From Aquirickettsiella gammari (GTDB lineage: Bacteria; Pseudomonadota; Gammaproteobacteria; Diplorickettsiales; Diplorickettsiaceae): a stretch of DNA of 64,000 nucleotides. The notes beneath the pieces were generated by a model. That model saw only the letters and a list, made by a program, of their open reading frames with translations, was not told the origin of the DNA and ran no database searches. The translations under genes and the position numbers were made by a program. Of this stretch, positions 26,811 through 35,435 are shown piece by piece. The DNA is taken from assembly GCA_963701065.1 (NCBI GenBank), contig OY969558.1, positions 62,001 through 126,000 of the forward strand, read 5' to 3'. Positions within the stretch are counted from its first letter, which is position 1. Each line of letters begins with the position of its first letter.

Positions 26811-28241
26811 ATGCACAAGCCCATTCTGATTAATAATCTGGAATTATCTTTTCCACAAAAGTCCTGCTTTGCCAATTTTAATGCCCAAATCAGATTTGGC
26901 AGCCGCATTGCAATTATTGGCAATAATGGCAGTGGAAAATCAACTCTACTTAAAATACTGCAAGGCAAACAAGAACCATCTAATGGTGAAGTCATCATTC
27001 GCTCCGATGTGATTTTTGGCTATGTTCCGCAAGTCATCGAAGATTTTAATTCATTAAGCGGCGGTGAACGATTGCAAAAATCTCTGACAAAAGCATTAGC
27101 TCTTAAGCCTAATGTACTGATGCTAGATGAACCAACAAACCACTTAGACAGGAACAGCCGTAAAAGCCTGATGCGCATGTTGCAAGGATATGTAGGGACT
27201 TTAATCATTGTGTCGCACGACTCTGAATTACTACGTCACAGCATTAATACCTTATGGCATATTAACAAGGGAGAAATTCACTCCTTTTCAGGAAATTATG
27301 ATGATTACCTCAATGAATTAGAAATTAAACACTCGAGTATTGAACAAGAATTATCCAGGATTTCCTATAAAAAGAAAGAAATGCACCAATCATTAATGAA
27401 AGAGCAACAACGTGCTGCTAAAAGCCGAGCTAAAGGTGAAAAAAGTATAAGCCAGAAAAAATGGCCAACCATTGTAAGCAAAACGAAAGTACTACGCTCT
27501 CAGGAAAGTTCAGGTAAGAAAAAAGCGCAGATAGAAAGTAAAAAACAAGATTTGATCGATCAGTTTTCCTCTTTGCAAGGTGAAAAAAAAATTGTTCCTA
27601 AATTTTCTTTAAGCAGTGACTATAGAAGCGAAGGAGCAATACTTTCCATTAGTGACGGCTCTATCGGATGGCAACACCATACTTCCCTTCTGCAAAACAT
27701 CAGTTTACATATGAATGCCAAAGATAGAATAGCACTTTGTGGTGATAATGGTTGTGGTAAATCCACACTAATTAAAGCCATTTTAAATAATTCCGAAGTT
27801 ATAAAAACTGGCCATTGGATGATGCCAAAACCGATGAACATTGGCTACCTGGATCAGCATTATGCTACTTTAGATCCGGAAAAAACGGTTTTGGATACGC
27901 TCTCTCTTTTAGTACCTTACTGGCCTTTCATCAAAGTACGCAAACATTTAAACGATTTTTTGTTTCGCAAAAATGAAGAAATCAATGTGAAAACTAGCCA
28001 GTTATCCGGTGGTGAAAAAGTAAGATTGTGCCTGGCACAAATTGCTGCTTGCCCTCCACAACTCCTTATACTCGACGAAATAACGAATAATCTGGATTTA
28101 GAAACCAAAAAGCATGTCATTCAAGTATTACAAGACTATCCAGGCGCTATGCTCCTTATCTGCCATGAAGATGATTTTTTAAATCAACTGGAAATCACCA
28201 GGTGTTATCATATCCTGAATAATTCCCTGATACAAAACTAG
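26811..28241 (+). CDS. ABC-F family ATPase, candidate self-resistance/ribosome protection
   Basis: There are two nucleotide-binding domains in one soluble chain with no membrane segments. The first has GNNGSGKS (37-44), LSGGERLQ and DEPTNHLD; the second has GDNGCGKS, LSGGEKVRL and DEITNNLD. A charged, Lys-rich linker of roughly 100 residues joins them, the place where ABC-F proteins carry the ribosome-probing interdomain linker. ABC-F proteins act on the ribosomal E site, and antibiotic-resistance members dislodge 50S-targeting drugs. Its place directly after the exporter suggests producer self-protection, although housekeeping ABC-F proteins also exist. An in-frame TTG at 26781 would add 10 residues; the ATG at 26811 fits the family better. 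Confidence 0.88.
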   Translation: MHKPILINNLELSFPQKSCFANFNAQIRFGSRIAIIGNNGSGKSTLLKILQGKQEPSNGEVIIRSDVIFGYVPQVIEDFNSLSGGERLQKSLTKALALKPNVLMLDEPTNHLDRNSRKSLMRMLQGYVGTLIIVSHDSELLRHSINTLWHINKGEIHSFSGNYDDYLNELEIKHSSIEQELSRISYKKKEMHQSLMKEQQRAAKSRAKGEKSISQKKWPTIVSKTKVLRSQESSGKKKAQIESKKQDLIDQFSSLQGEKKIVPKFSLSSDYRSEGAILSISDGSIGWQHHTSLLQNISLHMNAKDRIALCGDNGCGKSTLIKAILNNSEVIKTGHWMMPKPMNIGYLDQHYATLDPEKTVLDTLSLLVPYWPFIKVRKHLNDFLFRKNEEINVKTSQLSGGEKVRLCLAQIAACPPQLLILDEITNNLDLETKKHVIQVLQDYPGAMLLICHEDDFLNQLEITRCYHILNNSLIQN

Positions 28242-28333
28242 ATATAGCGGCGCGCAATCAAAAATCACTTGGCCAGTAAACAGTATATAAAATTAGCCAA
28301 AATTAAATACGATAGAAAAACTCTATAAAATAA

Positions 28334-28591
28334 GAGACTAAGAGTGTTAACATTCGTATGGTAGCGCCCGAGGTCATTACTCAAAAAAGCCTATGCCAAG
28401 TTTTGGCTCAAGCGTTGGATCGCCCCTGCTTGTTCAAAACACCCACTATTGTTGTTAAATTAATATTTGGACAAATGGGTAGCGAATTATTGCTTTCAGG
28501 CCAAGAAGTCATTGCGAAGAAACTGACAAAAGCCAATTTTTCCTTCCTTTACCCGACTTTCCCGGCAGCTATTTTTCACGAATATAAATAA
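28334..28591 (+). pseudogene. 3' remnant of a YfcH-type (TIGR01777) epimerase gene
   Basis: About 85 codons survive. The translation (VNIRMVAPEVITQ..., then GQMGSELLLSGQEV and FSFLYPTF) matches the C-terminal DUF1731 segment of TIGR01777 NAD-dependent epimerases such as YfcH, whose full length is near 300 residues. The frame is stopped upstream by a TAA at 28331-28333, and no Rossmann domain can be found before it, because the ABC-F gene ends at 28241. The ATG at 28358 is unlikely to make a useful protein. The neighbouring dehydrogenase and TspO genes often accompany yfcH in gammaproteobacteria, so this is probably the decayed part of an old locus at the border of the biosynthetic cluster. 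Confidence 0.75.
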
Positions 28592-28606
28592 TATGAAGAA
28601 TTTACG

Positions 28607-29281
28607 TTAAAACGCAATACGCTCGCCTTGCCAATCGAATAGATCACCACTCATTGCCGGTGTAGTTTTTTGAATTTGAATAAATAAATAATCGGCAGCT
28701 TGTTTGGGTGAAAATAACTTATCCGGTTCAATATTTTTTTGGAACGGTTCACTTAAATGTGTAGCAACGGTGCCCGGATGATAACCACAAATAGCCGTGT
28801 TTGGAAAACATCGCGACCATTCAATACTAATGTTTTTAATAAACATATTAAGCACACATTTACTAGCCCGATAACTATACCAACCTCCTAAGCGGTTATC
28901 CGAAAGACTGGAAACACGAGCCGAAAGGTTGATAAAGCTAAATTCATCATGTTTACTAAGCTTTTTGTTCAAACACTGTGCTATCCACATCACGGGCAGT
29001 GTATTCACTCGCAAGCTTTCATAAAACCAATCGGCTTGAAAATGAATCAGCGATTTTTCGGGCAAATGCTGATCATTGTAAAGCATGCCAATAGTATTAA
29101 CGATGACAGCAGGTAATTGATCAGTAGCCGCAAAAATACGCTGAATGTCTTCAAGCCGCGTCAGGTCGACGTCAGGTCGGGAAAAAAGTGTAACCCCAAT
29201 TTTTTCTGTTTTAGCTTTTTCCACAAGTGCTAAACCAATGCCGCCGCCGCCTATTACCCAGATGCCCTTGGTAAAATTCAT
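28607..29281 (-). CDS. Short-chain dehydrogenase/reductase, C-factor (CsgA)-like
   Basis: About 224 aa. The N-terminal cofactor motif is GGGGIGLALV, followed by the NTIG equivalent of the SDR NNAG motif. The catalytic region has INLSARVSSL with Ser and WYSYRASK with the YxxxK pair, then YHPGTV. This is a cytosolic NAD(P)-dependent oxidoreductase of the short C-factor-like SDR group; the substrate is unknown. I chose the ATG at 29281 rather than the TTG at 29296, because GAGGAG lies 7-8 bp before it. It is divergent from the TspO gene with a 35-bp gap, and ends 15 bp from the epimerase remnant. Confidence 0.85.
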   Translation of the reverse strand: MNFTKGIWVIGGGGIGLALVEKAKTEKIGVTLFSRPDVDLTRLEDIQRIFAATDQLPAVIVNTIGMLYNDQHLPEKSLIHFQADWFYESLRVNTLPVMWIAQCLNKKLSKHDEFSFINLSARVSSLSDNRLGGWYSYRASKCVLNMFIKNISIEWSRCFPNTAICGYHPGTVATHLSEPFQKNIEPDKLFSPKQAADYLFIQIQKTTPAMSGDLFDWQGERIAF

Positions 29282-29316
29282 AGCCACACTCCTCAATAAA
29301 TTCTATACTAGTCGAT

Positions 29317-29787
29317 ATGAAACTTAATCCTATCATTCTGCCCTGCATCATTGGCATAGCAATTTGCTTATTAATAGCTGGCACCGAAGGTTGGGTGACC
29401 GCAACCAGCGTTAACGCCTGGTATCATTCTTTAACTAAACCTTTCTTCAATCCACCCGCTTGGATTTTTGCACCTGTTTGGTCTGTGCTTTACATCATGA
29501 TGGGTATCGCCGGTGGCTTAATTTGGTTAACACGAAAGAAGAATACTGCATTATTCGTCTGTTTTGTTATTCAATTAATTTTAAATTTTTTATGGTCTTT
29601 TCTGTTTTTTGCTGCGCAATCAATTGGATGGGCTTTGCTCGATATCATATTGCTTTGGAGCACGCTGTGTATCACCCTATACATTGCGTTACAACAACGT
29701 AAAGCCGTTGTTTACTGGTTATTACCGTATTTTATTTGGGTAAGTTTTGCAATGATACTTAATTTCAGCCTTTGGATATTAAATTAA
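29317..29787 (+). CDS. tspO: TspO/MBR family membrane protein
   Basis: The 156-aa protein has five hydrophobic helices and the hallmark TspO sequences: KPFFNPPAWIFAPVW after helix 1, and QLILNFLWSFLFF in helix 3. TspO binds porphyrins, cholesterol-like ligands and other hydrophobic molecules, and is implicated in tetrapyrrole and stress regulation. Here it pairs divergently with the SDR gene. The length and all signature motifs are normal, so it should be functional. In the related bacterial locus it usually sits with photolyase, SDR and yfcH genes; only the SDR gene and a yfcH remnant remain here. Confidence 0.93.
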   Translation: MKLNPIILPCIIGIAICLLIAGTEGWVTATSVNAWYHSLTKPFFNPPAWIFAPVWSVLYIMMGIAGGLIWLTRKKNTALFVCFVIQLILNFLWSFLFFAAQSIGWALLDIILLWSTLCITLYIALQQRKAVVYWLLPYFIWVSFAMILNFSLWILN

Positions 29788-30058
29788 TGGCCGTATTCCG
29801 TTTTCGCATCAAATTTCTAGTCTAGATGATTGTGATAAAGATAACGACATTTTATTGAGCCGCTAAGTTTAGTGCAATCACAAGCGCTAATAATAACTAA
29901 CTTCTTATATTATTGCGCATGTTAACCCTTAATGGATTTGGTCAATAAGCTTCATAAGCGCATTAGTTTTTTTCAACTTTAAAATAATATTTTAATATTA
30001 TTTTAATACTGGCTATTTATACTAAAAAACAAGATATTTTAAAAATGCCAGTTCATTT

Positions 30059-31594
30059 TTGGGGGCTACTATCACCAATCCTAGAGGATTTTTTAATTCT
30101 AAAAAGGAGAATAAAAAAAATTTTCAGCTAGGATTGGCACTCGGTTTAAATCATAAAAAGCAAGGGATTCCCGAAGCTGATTTAATTTCTTTAGCAAATT
30201 ATGCACGAGAAAAAAATAAAATTATTCTTTTTAGGCCGGTAGAATTTATTGCAAAAAGCCTACATGAAGAAAAAAAATATCCTACTAAAGACTTTAATAT
30301 TAAAGGTAAAAGTGCTTCCTGGGGAGCATGGGCAGGTTTTATTCCCATAGACCAAGCTTACAGTAAATTAGCTTCGGCTAGTATTGAGCAGGTGCAAAAA
30401 TATAATAAAAATGTACGCGCTTGTATTAAACAAGGTTATGCCATCGCAACTGATTTACGCATTACTAAAAAACGCTATCAAGAATTAGTCGCGCTAAGAA
30501 TTATTTTTCCACAATCCCAACAAGAGGACAATGAGTTTATAGCGCTCGACTGCCCTACTCCGGCTCAAGATCAGTTAAAATTATGTTACGCAAAAGAGAT
30601 AAACGCAACATCCGAATATGCGATATATACTGCCGAAAAACAAGCTTTCCAAGTATTGGCCGATCCCAACTTAAAAAGACCGTTTATACCTGACTTTGAT
30701 TTACTGGCTATTTTTAATCCTTGGGAGGATTTTGGACGCGAAAATATTCGCCCTAATCCAGATATTAGCTATGAAAAACGTTTAAGAAAACTTTCTATTA
30801 GAGAACGAATCAATTTAGCCGAAACTGAACAAGATTTTTATGCCAGAGAACTTCCCAATCTAGGTAATATCACCCAACAAACATTAAAAACAATTAATGA
30901 GATGAACGATGCCTTAGATAAAGGCCCTTATTTACAATGTATACATCATAATGATGATGCGGGATCGCCGGCCAGTAATCCAAAACTTAATTACCCTATT
31001 ACCGTCTTACTGCCACAACATTTTGGAATTTTTAGTTCTAGCTTATTATTGATAGAAACACCGGAACAATTTGTCTATTTTATAGAGTGTATCAACCCAT
31101 TAGGATACCGGGTGGAGGTAAACCATTTATGGGAGAAATCTATCCAATTTGCGGCTAAAAAATCCTTTAATCAAAAAAAGGTATTTTTTGATTTAAACCA
31201 AAATAAGCTCAATAGTGCTGATGAAATGCTAACGGCGATAGGTTTACCGGTAGATAAAACATGGATGCATGAAATAATGCGTATATTTAGGTTAATAATA
31301 CAAGCTCAAATTAATTTTCAGCTAGAGTATGTATTTGAAGTTATCCAGGCTTGTTTAATGGTTAATTCACGTTTACTGAGTCTATGGTGTTTTGGTATAG
31401 AATTATTATTGACTAAAAAATTATTAACAAAAAATACTTTATCGAGTTACCTGCAGTTTTTAAATACGCTAGAAGATGATACGAGTGGATTTCGAAAAGT
31501 AATACAAAAATTAGATAAGATTCAAAACACTAAGCCGGAGCAATTAGAATCTAGTGCTGATTTAGAAAAAATTCAGTACAGATTATCTCCATAA
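30059..31594 (+). CDS. ExoY/edema-factor-like nucleotidyl cyclase toxin homologue (putative effector)
   Basis: The N-terminal 300 residues carry the ordered catalytic signature of bacterial toxin adenylyl/nucleotidyl cyclases (anthrax EF, CyaA, ExoY). It comprises FRP (Arg59), TK (Lys77), NIKGKSASWG (Lys82, Lys84), GFIPIDQ, the metal-binding DFD (Asp212, Asp214) and a HH pair (296-297) where the EF motif has its late His. EF has His at the Lys82 position; as I recall ExoY has Lys. These enzymes make cyclic nucleotides inside host cells after activation by calmodulin or actin. No signal peptide is visible; residues 320-511 match nothing I know. There is no in-frame ATG near the 5' end. The start must be TTG 30059, or the ATG at 30045 through a one-base indel in the T5G5 run at 30056-30065. 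The gene could be phase-variable, frameshifted or TTG-started. Confidence 0.75.
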   Translation: MGATITNPRGFFNSKKENKKNFQLGLALGLNHKKQGIPEADLISLANYAREKNKIILFRPVEFIAKSLHEEKKYPTKDFNIKGKSASWGAWAGFIPIDQAYSKLASASIEQVQKYNKNVRACIKQGYAIATDLRITKKRYQELVALRIIFPQSQQEDNEFIALDCPTPAQDQLKLCYAKEINATSEYAIYTAEKQAFQVLADPNLKRPFIPDFDLLAIFNPWEDFGRENIRPNPDISYEKRLRKLSIRERINLAETEQDFYARELPNLGNITQQTLKTINEMNDALDKGPYLQCIHHNDDAGSPASNPKLNYPITVLLPQHFGIFSSSLLLIETPEQFVYFIECINPLGYRVEVNHLWEKSIQFAAKKSFNQKKVFFDLNQNKLNSADEMLTAIGLPVDKTWMHEIMRIFRLIIQAQINFQLEYVFEVIQACLMVNSRLLSLWCFGIELLLTKKLLTKNTLSSYLQFLNTLEDDTSGFRKVIQKLDKIQNTKPEQLESSADLEKIQYRLSP

Positions 31595-31607
31595 GCGAAA
31601 TAATCAC

Positions 31608-32423
31608 ATGCCAGAATTACCTGAAGTAGAAACGACACTCAGAGGCATACAGCCCTTGATACAGAGTCAAGTTATTCATCAGTTTGTTATTCGTCGCGCT
31701 AATTTACGTTGGCCTATTCCTCAAGCGGATTTACAGCGATTAGTAGGTCAAGCTATTACCGAGGTAAAACGACGCGGTAAATATTTATTATTATCAACTG
31801 AGTTAGCGACAATTATTATTCATCTTGGCATGTCGGGACGGTTACAAATACTCGATAAACCGGCCATCGTGAATAAGCATGATCATGTGGATATTATTTT
31901 TAATAATGGCAGCCTACTACGTTTTACCGATCCCCGTCGTTTTGGTGCTTTATTATGCAGCGAAACCGATCCTTACCAACATCCACTGCTCAAGCGACTA
32001 GGTGTTGAGCCACTCAGTCGCCAATTTTCGCTTCACTACTTAACGCAACAGCTGCAGCATAAACGCTTGACAATTAAATCAGCGCTCATGGATCAGTCTA
32101 TCGTGGTCGGAGTCGGTAACATTTATGCAACGGAAGCTTTATTTATTGCCGCTATTAGTCCGACAAAATTTGCTAAAACCTTATCGCTGGCTGATTTAAA
32201 ACGATTGCTTAAGGCCATTAAATCTATTTTGCGCCAGGCTATTCGGCACGGGGGTAGCAGCTTAAAAGATTTTCTAAATAGTGAAGGAAAACCAGGTTAT
32301 TTTAGTCAAAAATTACAAGTTTATGGTCGTGCCGGACTACCCTGCTTACGATGTAAATCACTATTACAATTGATTCGTATTGGACAGCGTAGTACGGTTT
32401 ATTGCCCGCATTGTCAATCTTAA
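31608..32423 (+). CDS. mutM: Formamidopyrimidine-DNA glycosylase
   Basis: The 271-aa protein is full length. It begins PELPEVET, where Pro2 is the Schiff-base nucleophile after Met removal and Glu3 is catalytic. A central Lys lies in the KRRGKYL loop, and the helix-two-turn-helix is followed by a C-terminal zinc finger (CLRC...CPHC). It excises 8-oxoguanine and ring-opened purines from DNA and nicks the AP site. It starts 13 bp after the cyclase-like gene, so the two may be cotranscribed by chance. It converges with the membrane protein gene at 32428, leaving only 4 bp between. Confidence 0.97.
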   Translation: MPELPEVETTLRGIQPLIQSQVIHQFVIRRANLRWPIPQADLQRLVGQAITEVKRRGKYLLLSTELATIIIHLGMSGRLQILDKPAIVNKHDHVDIIFNNGSLLRFTDPRRFGALLCSETDPYQHPLLKRLGVEPLSRQFSLHYLTQQLQHKRLTIKSALMDQSIVVGVGNIYATEALFIAAISPTKFAKTLSLADLKRLLKAIKSILRQAIRHGGSSLKDFLNSEGKPGYFSQKLQVYGRAGLPCLRCKSLLQLIRIGQRSTVYCPHCQS

Positions 32424-32427
32424 GCTT

Positions 32428-34443
32428 TTAAGAACGCACAGAGCAGCGGTCCACCATTATATTCTCATTTTCCGTCTTAACAGGTACTTCGGAATTAACA
32501 GAAGCAATGGCGAATAATGGGCCATAAGTCATATTCTCTCCAGCAGAACAATCAGATTTTTTAGTCCCTAGTATAGTTTTGTCTGGGTTTGATGGCTCAT
32601 CCTTAGCAAGAACTGGGTTAGTTTCAGACGCCGTGTTATCTAAGCCTTCTTTTTCCAATTTAATAAGCTTATTGACAATAGCGTCATTTGCTGTAGCTCT
32701 TTCTGCTTGGTTCCTATTCTGTTCAGGTATATTACCCGCTAAAGAGTTGAGAGCGCATGCTATAGCCCCCAGTATTGATAACACGGAGCCAGTATAAACT
32801 AAAACCGCATTACCAATGGCATTGCTGACTAGACATATCGTTGCAAAAATCGAAGATAATGAAGATTTGATTCGACTATAAGTGCTTTTATGCACTGTGG
32901 TGGCGGGGTTCTCGGTTTGGATTGGAGCAGAATCAAAAGGACGCACTAATACTTCCTTGAGTTTATTAATAGAGAGTACGGTAAACGCAATTTGTGCAAT
33001 AAAAGCAGCAACACTGATTACAACAGCGCTAACTAGGCCGGTTAAGGTCGATAAATCGACTCCAGCGGTGATGCGAAAATAAACTAAACCAAATAAAGCA
33101 AGCGGTATTAATAAGGCTAGTATGACGTGAGAAAAAATTTGACGAGCGCTTAATTGACTAAATTTTACCCGTAAAATTGTGTCTTTTAAATCTTTTAGTG
33201 AAGGAAGTGGTTTTTTTAACATCTCTATAATGGCGTTAAACGTTGAAACGCCGAGCACTACCAAAACACTTAGCGCTAAAATAGCTACGATGACGATAGG
33301 TAGCGGTGGCCAAAAAATCGCTAACATCGGTAAAACACTACTAACAAAGCTTAAAATAGCGGTATAGGTTAAAGCGGCGCCTGCTATACCGACGGTTAGC
33401 GAAGCAAGTAGTGCCAGCGGTAACAAGAGATATCGTTTAACTCGCGAAAGTTGCTCGCGCTTCCCTTCTGGATTGATAAGTTCAGTCGGCCCACCCTTTT
33501 TTACCAGACTAAGCAAAAAATTAGGTAGATTTTGCGAAAAAAAACGAAAATTAGCACTATACCCTACTGCAAAAATGAATACACCGGCAATGATGGCGGG
33601 TACTAATAAAGTAGGAAACAGGAGATAAACAGCACCACCGGTTGAAATGCCGGCCGCTAGTGAGGCAATCCAGGCAATAAAGATACCCAGGTATTTTAAA
33701 GCCTTTTTCTTCTTAGTCGGTGTCTGAAATGACGAGATAGCATTAGCTATTTTTTCTATTTCTTGAGTAGATGTTTGTTCTTCTTTTGTTGTTTCATCCG
33801 TTGAGTTTAATTTAGGCGTACAATCTGAAACAAATTCGAGTAAACCTTCACTCGTCGTTATTTCTTTAAATGATGTAAGCCGATCATGCTTGATCTTCCC
33901 GAACTCCTTACCGTACTCCTTATAGTACTCCTCATTGTAATTACCCGCTTTTTTATAAGCATTATCATGACAAAAATATTCATCGGCTTGTATGCGAAGA
34001 GCTAAACTCAGCGTTAAAAGAGTAATCTTTATGGCATACCTAACGTCTTTATCGATGTTTGTTTTATGTTTTACCGATTGGCGTATTTGTTTGTTTTTAT
34101 TTTCTGTGGTTGCTTCTGACTCTGCTTCTCGAGATAGCCCCGGATCATCCCATACCACTAAAAAAGTTTGAAGATTAAATAATTTAGTTTTTAATGAACT
34201 AATTCCATCTGAGTCAATAGGATTAAAGGACCATGATTCAATTTTTTCAACTAGAATTTTTTTAAATTTCGGATTTGAAGTAAATTTATTTTTTTCAGAA
34301 TTCTTTGCAAACTGGGAGTTCCATTCCTCTTTAAGGGGGGTTCCAACAAGACGTGCTTGTTGCAAAAATTTATCATAATTGCCTTTAAGTAAGGCGTTTT
34401 CACACGCTGCTAATGCCGCTCGTGGGATGTTGTCGCTTGGCAT
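32428..34443 (-). CDS. Large multi-pass membrane protein of unknown function
   Basis: I do not recognise this 671-aa protein. The first 240 residues are soluble, charged and helical. Hydrophobic segments follow at roughly 248-300, 335-400, 430-505 and 545-570, suggesting 8-9 membrane passes. The C-terminal 100 residues are polar and end in a Cys/Arg-containing tail. There are no transporter or enzyme motifs. The layout (soluble N-terminus, membrane core, polar tail) resembles the left-edge protein. It could be a secreted effector targeting host membranes or simply an inner membrane protein; no sequence evidence decides this. Confidence 0.7.
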   Translation of the reverse strand: MPSDNIPRAALAACENALLKGNYDKFLQQARLVGTPLKEEWNSQFAKNSEKNKFTSNPKFKKILVEKIESWSFNPIDSDGISSLKTKLFNLQTFLVVWDDPGLSREAESEATTENKNKQIRQSVKHKTNIDKDVRYAIKITLLTLSLALRIQADEYFCHDNAYKKAGNYNEEYYKEYGKEFGKIKHDRLTSFKEITTSEGLLEFVSDCTPKLNSTDETTKEEQTSTQEIEKIANAISSFQTPTKKKKALKYLGIFIAWIASLAAGISTGGAVYLLFPTLLVPAIIAGVFIFAVGYSANFRFFSQNLPNFLLSLVKKGGPTELINPEGKREQLSRVKRYLLLPLALLASLTVGIAGAALTYTAILSFVSSVLPMLAIFWPPLPIVIVAILALSVLVVLGVSTFNAIIEMLKKPLPSLKDLKDTILRVKFSQLSARQIFSHVILALLIPLALFGLVYFRITAGVDLSTLTGLVSAVVISVAAFIAQIAFTVLSINKLKEVLVRPFDSAPIQTENPATTVHKSTYSRIKSSLSSIFATICLVSNAIGNAVLVYTGSVLSILGAIACALNSLAGNIPEQNRNQAERATANDAIVNKLIKLEKEGLDNTASETNPVLAKDEPSNPDKTILGTKKSDCSAGENMTYGPLFAIASVNSEVPVKTENENIMVDRCSVRS

Positions 34444-34568
34444 TAAAACTCCCCTGCACTAATTAATTGAAATCGCTTAGTAACACATTAAGTTCTATTC
34501 TCAAGTAGATTGTAGCTCCTGAAGCTTAAAATAAAATTAAACAGGTCGAGAGAATAGTTAACCGTGAT

Positions 34569-35405
34569 TTAATCAATCGTGGCTTTATAACGGTAAACAC
34601 TAATAGACGGCAAAAAAGGTTGCGATTCAATTTGTTTGTCGGCTCTCAATTTACGCTTTTTGGCCCGTTGCTGGCCAAAACAGACTATCGGTGCGGTGAG
34701 TTGTGGCTGATGCAGATAAAATAAAGGTAATGCGGTGCGGATATCTTCATATTTAGAACGCTTGTTTTGCTTAAAGGAGCCAATATTAACCACCCACCCT
34801 GGTTTAATGTGTCGATGTTTAACCAGTTTAACCTGGGCATCTAAACCCTTTAGTTTAATTCTTTGTAGATCAATATGTAGACCTTGACCCGCTTTTATCA
34901 GCATTTGCTCAGAATCTTGTCGGGATAATAATTTACTGGCGGTATGTTTACCCTTAGTCCAGGCAACACGGCGTGGATGGTAGCGAATAAAAGGAATATG
35001 TCGAAGAACTTGCTTTAATTTTATCGCCGGATAACCGGCATACTTCAATGTATCGCGAACCCATTGACAGATATCCTGATTCATCACTTGATGACACGCA
35101 GCAAGCAAGGCTTTAAAAGCATCTTTAGCCGCATTTACTTCACCTATTAAATCCAAAGTCTCTAAGGTGCCTGCAACTACCCCAGGACATTTAAAGGTCT
35201 CTTGTGGCGATAGAGCTTCGCTAGGGCCAAAATTGCCGAGTGCATAGATGACTTTATCGCGATTTGGTGCAAAACCATCCGCACCATCATCTATCCAGAG
35301 TGGAAATTCCGCCAAATCAAATCGAATATGTGAATTAAGTTGTTCAAGTAAACCTAATAAAGATTCAAATTGACAAATTAATTGCGGAACATAATCTATA
35401 AACAC
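34569..35405 (-). CDS. Tus-like DNA replication terminus site-binding protein
   Basis: The 278-aa basic protein resembles E. coli Tus (309 aa) in segment order. An N-terminal helical part is followed by CPGVVAGTLETLDLIGEVNAAK (compare the Tus LPGVL...I..IN..K region). Then comes a W-R-x-L...YPAIKLKQVLRHI stretch with HPRRVAWTKGKH (Tus: RFGWANKH), and a late ISVYRYKATID (Tus: RLHLYVAD). Tus binds asymmetric Ter sites as a monomer and blocks replication forks from one side. The match is by eye, so the family call is likely rather than certain. In E. coli, a Ter site in the tus promoter autoregulates it; here a perfect 32-bp inverted repeat lies 31 bp upstream of the start. Related proteins also occur on plasmids. 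Confidence 0.68.
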   Translation of the reverse strand: MFIDYVPQLICQFESLLGLLEQLNSHIRFDLAEFPLWIDDGADGFAPNRDKVIYALGNFGPSEALSPQETFKCPGVVAGTLETLDLIGEVNAAKDAFKALLAACHQVMNQDICQWVRDTLKYAGYPAIKLKQVLRHIPFIRYHPRRVAWTKGKHTASKLLSRQDSEQMLIKAGQGLHIDLQRIKLKGLDAQVKLVKHRHIKPGWVVNIGSFKQNKRSKYEDIRTALPLFYLHQPQLTAPIVCFGQQRAKKRKLRADKQIESQPFLPSISVYRYKATID

Positions 35406-35435
35406 ACACCCTCCTTAGCTTGCGTTTATTGAGCC

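Noticed and set aside
30045..30140. Short ORF from ATG 30045 read in its own frame
   Set aside because: It stops after about 29 codons and has no resemblance to a protein; it is more useful as evidence for a frameshift in the cyclase gene.
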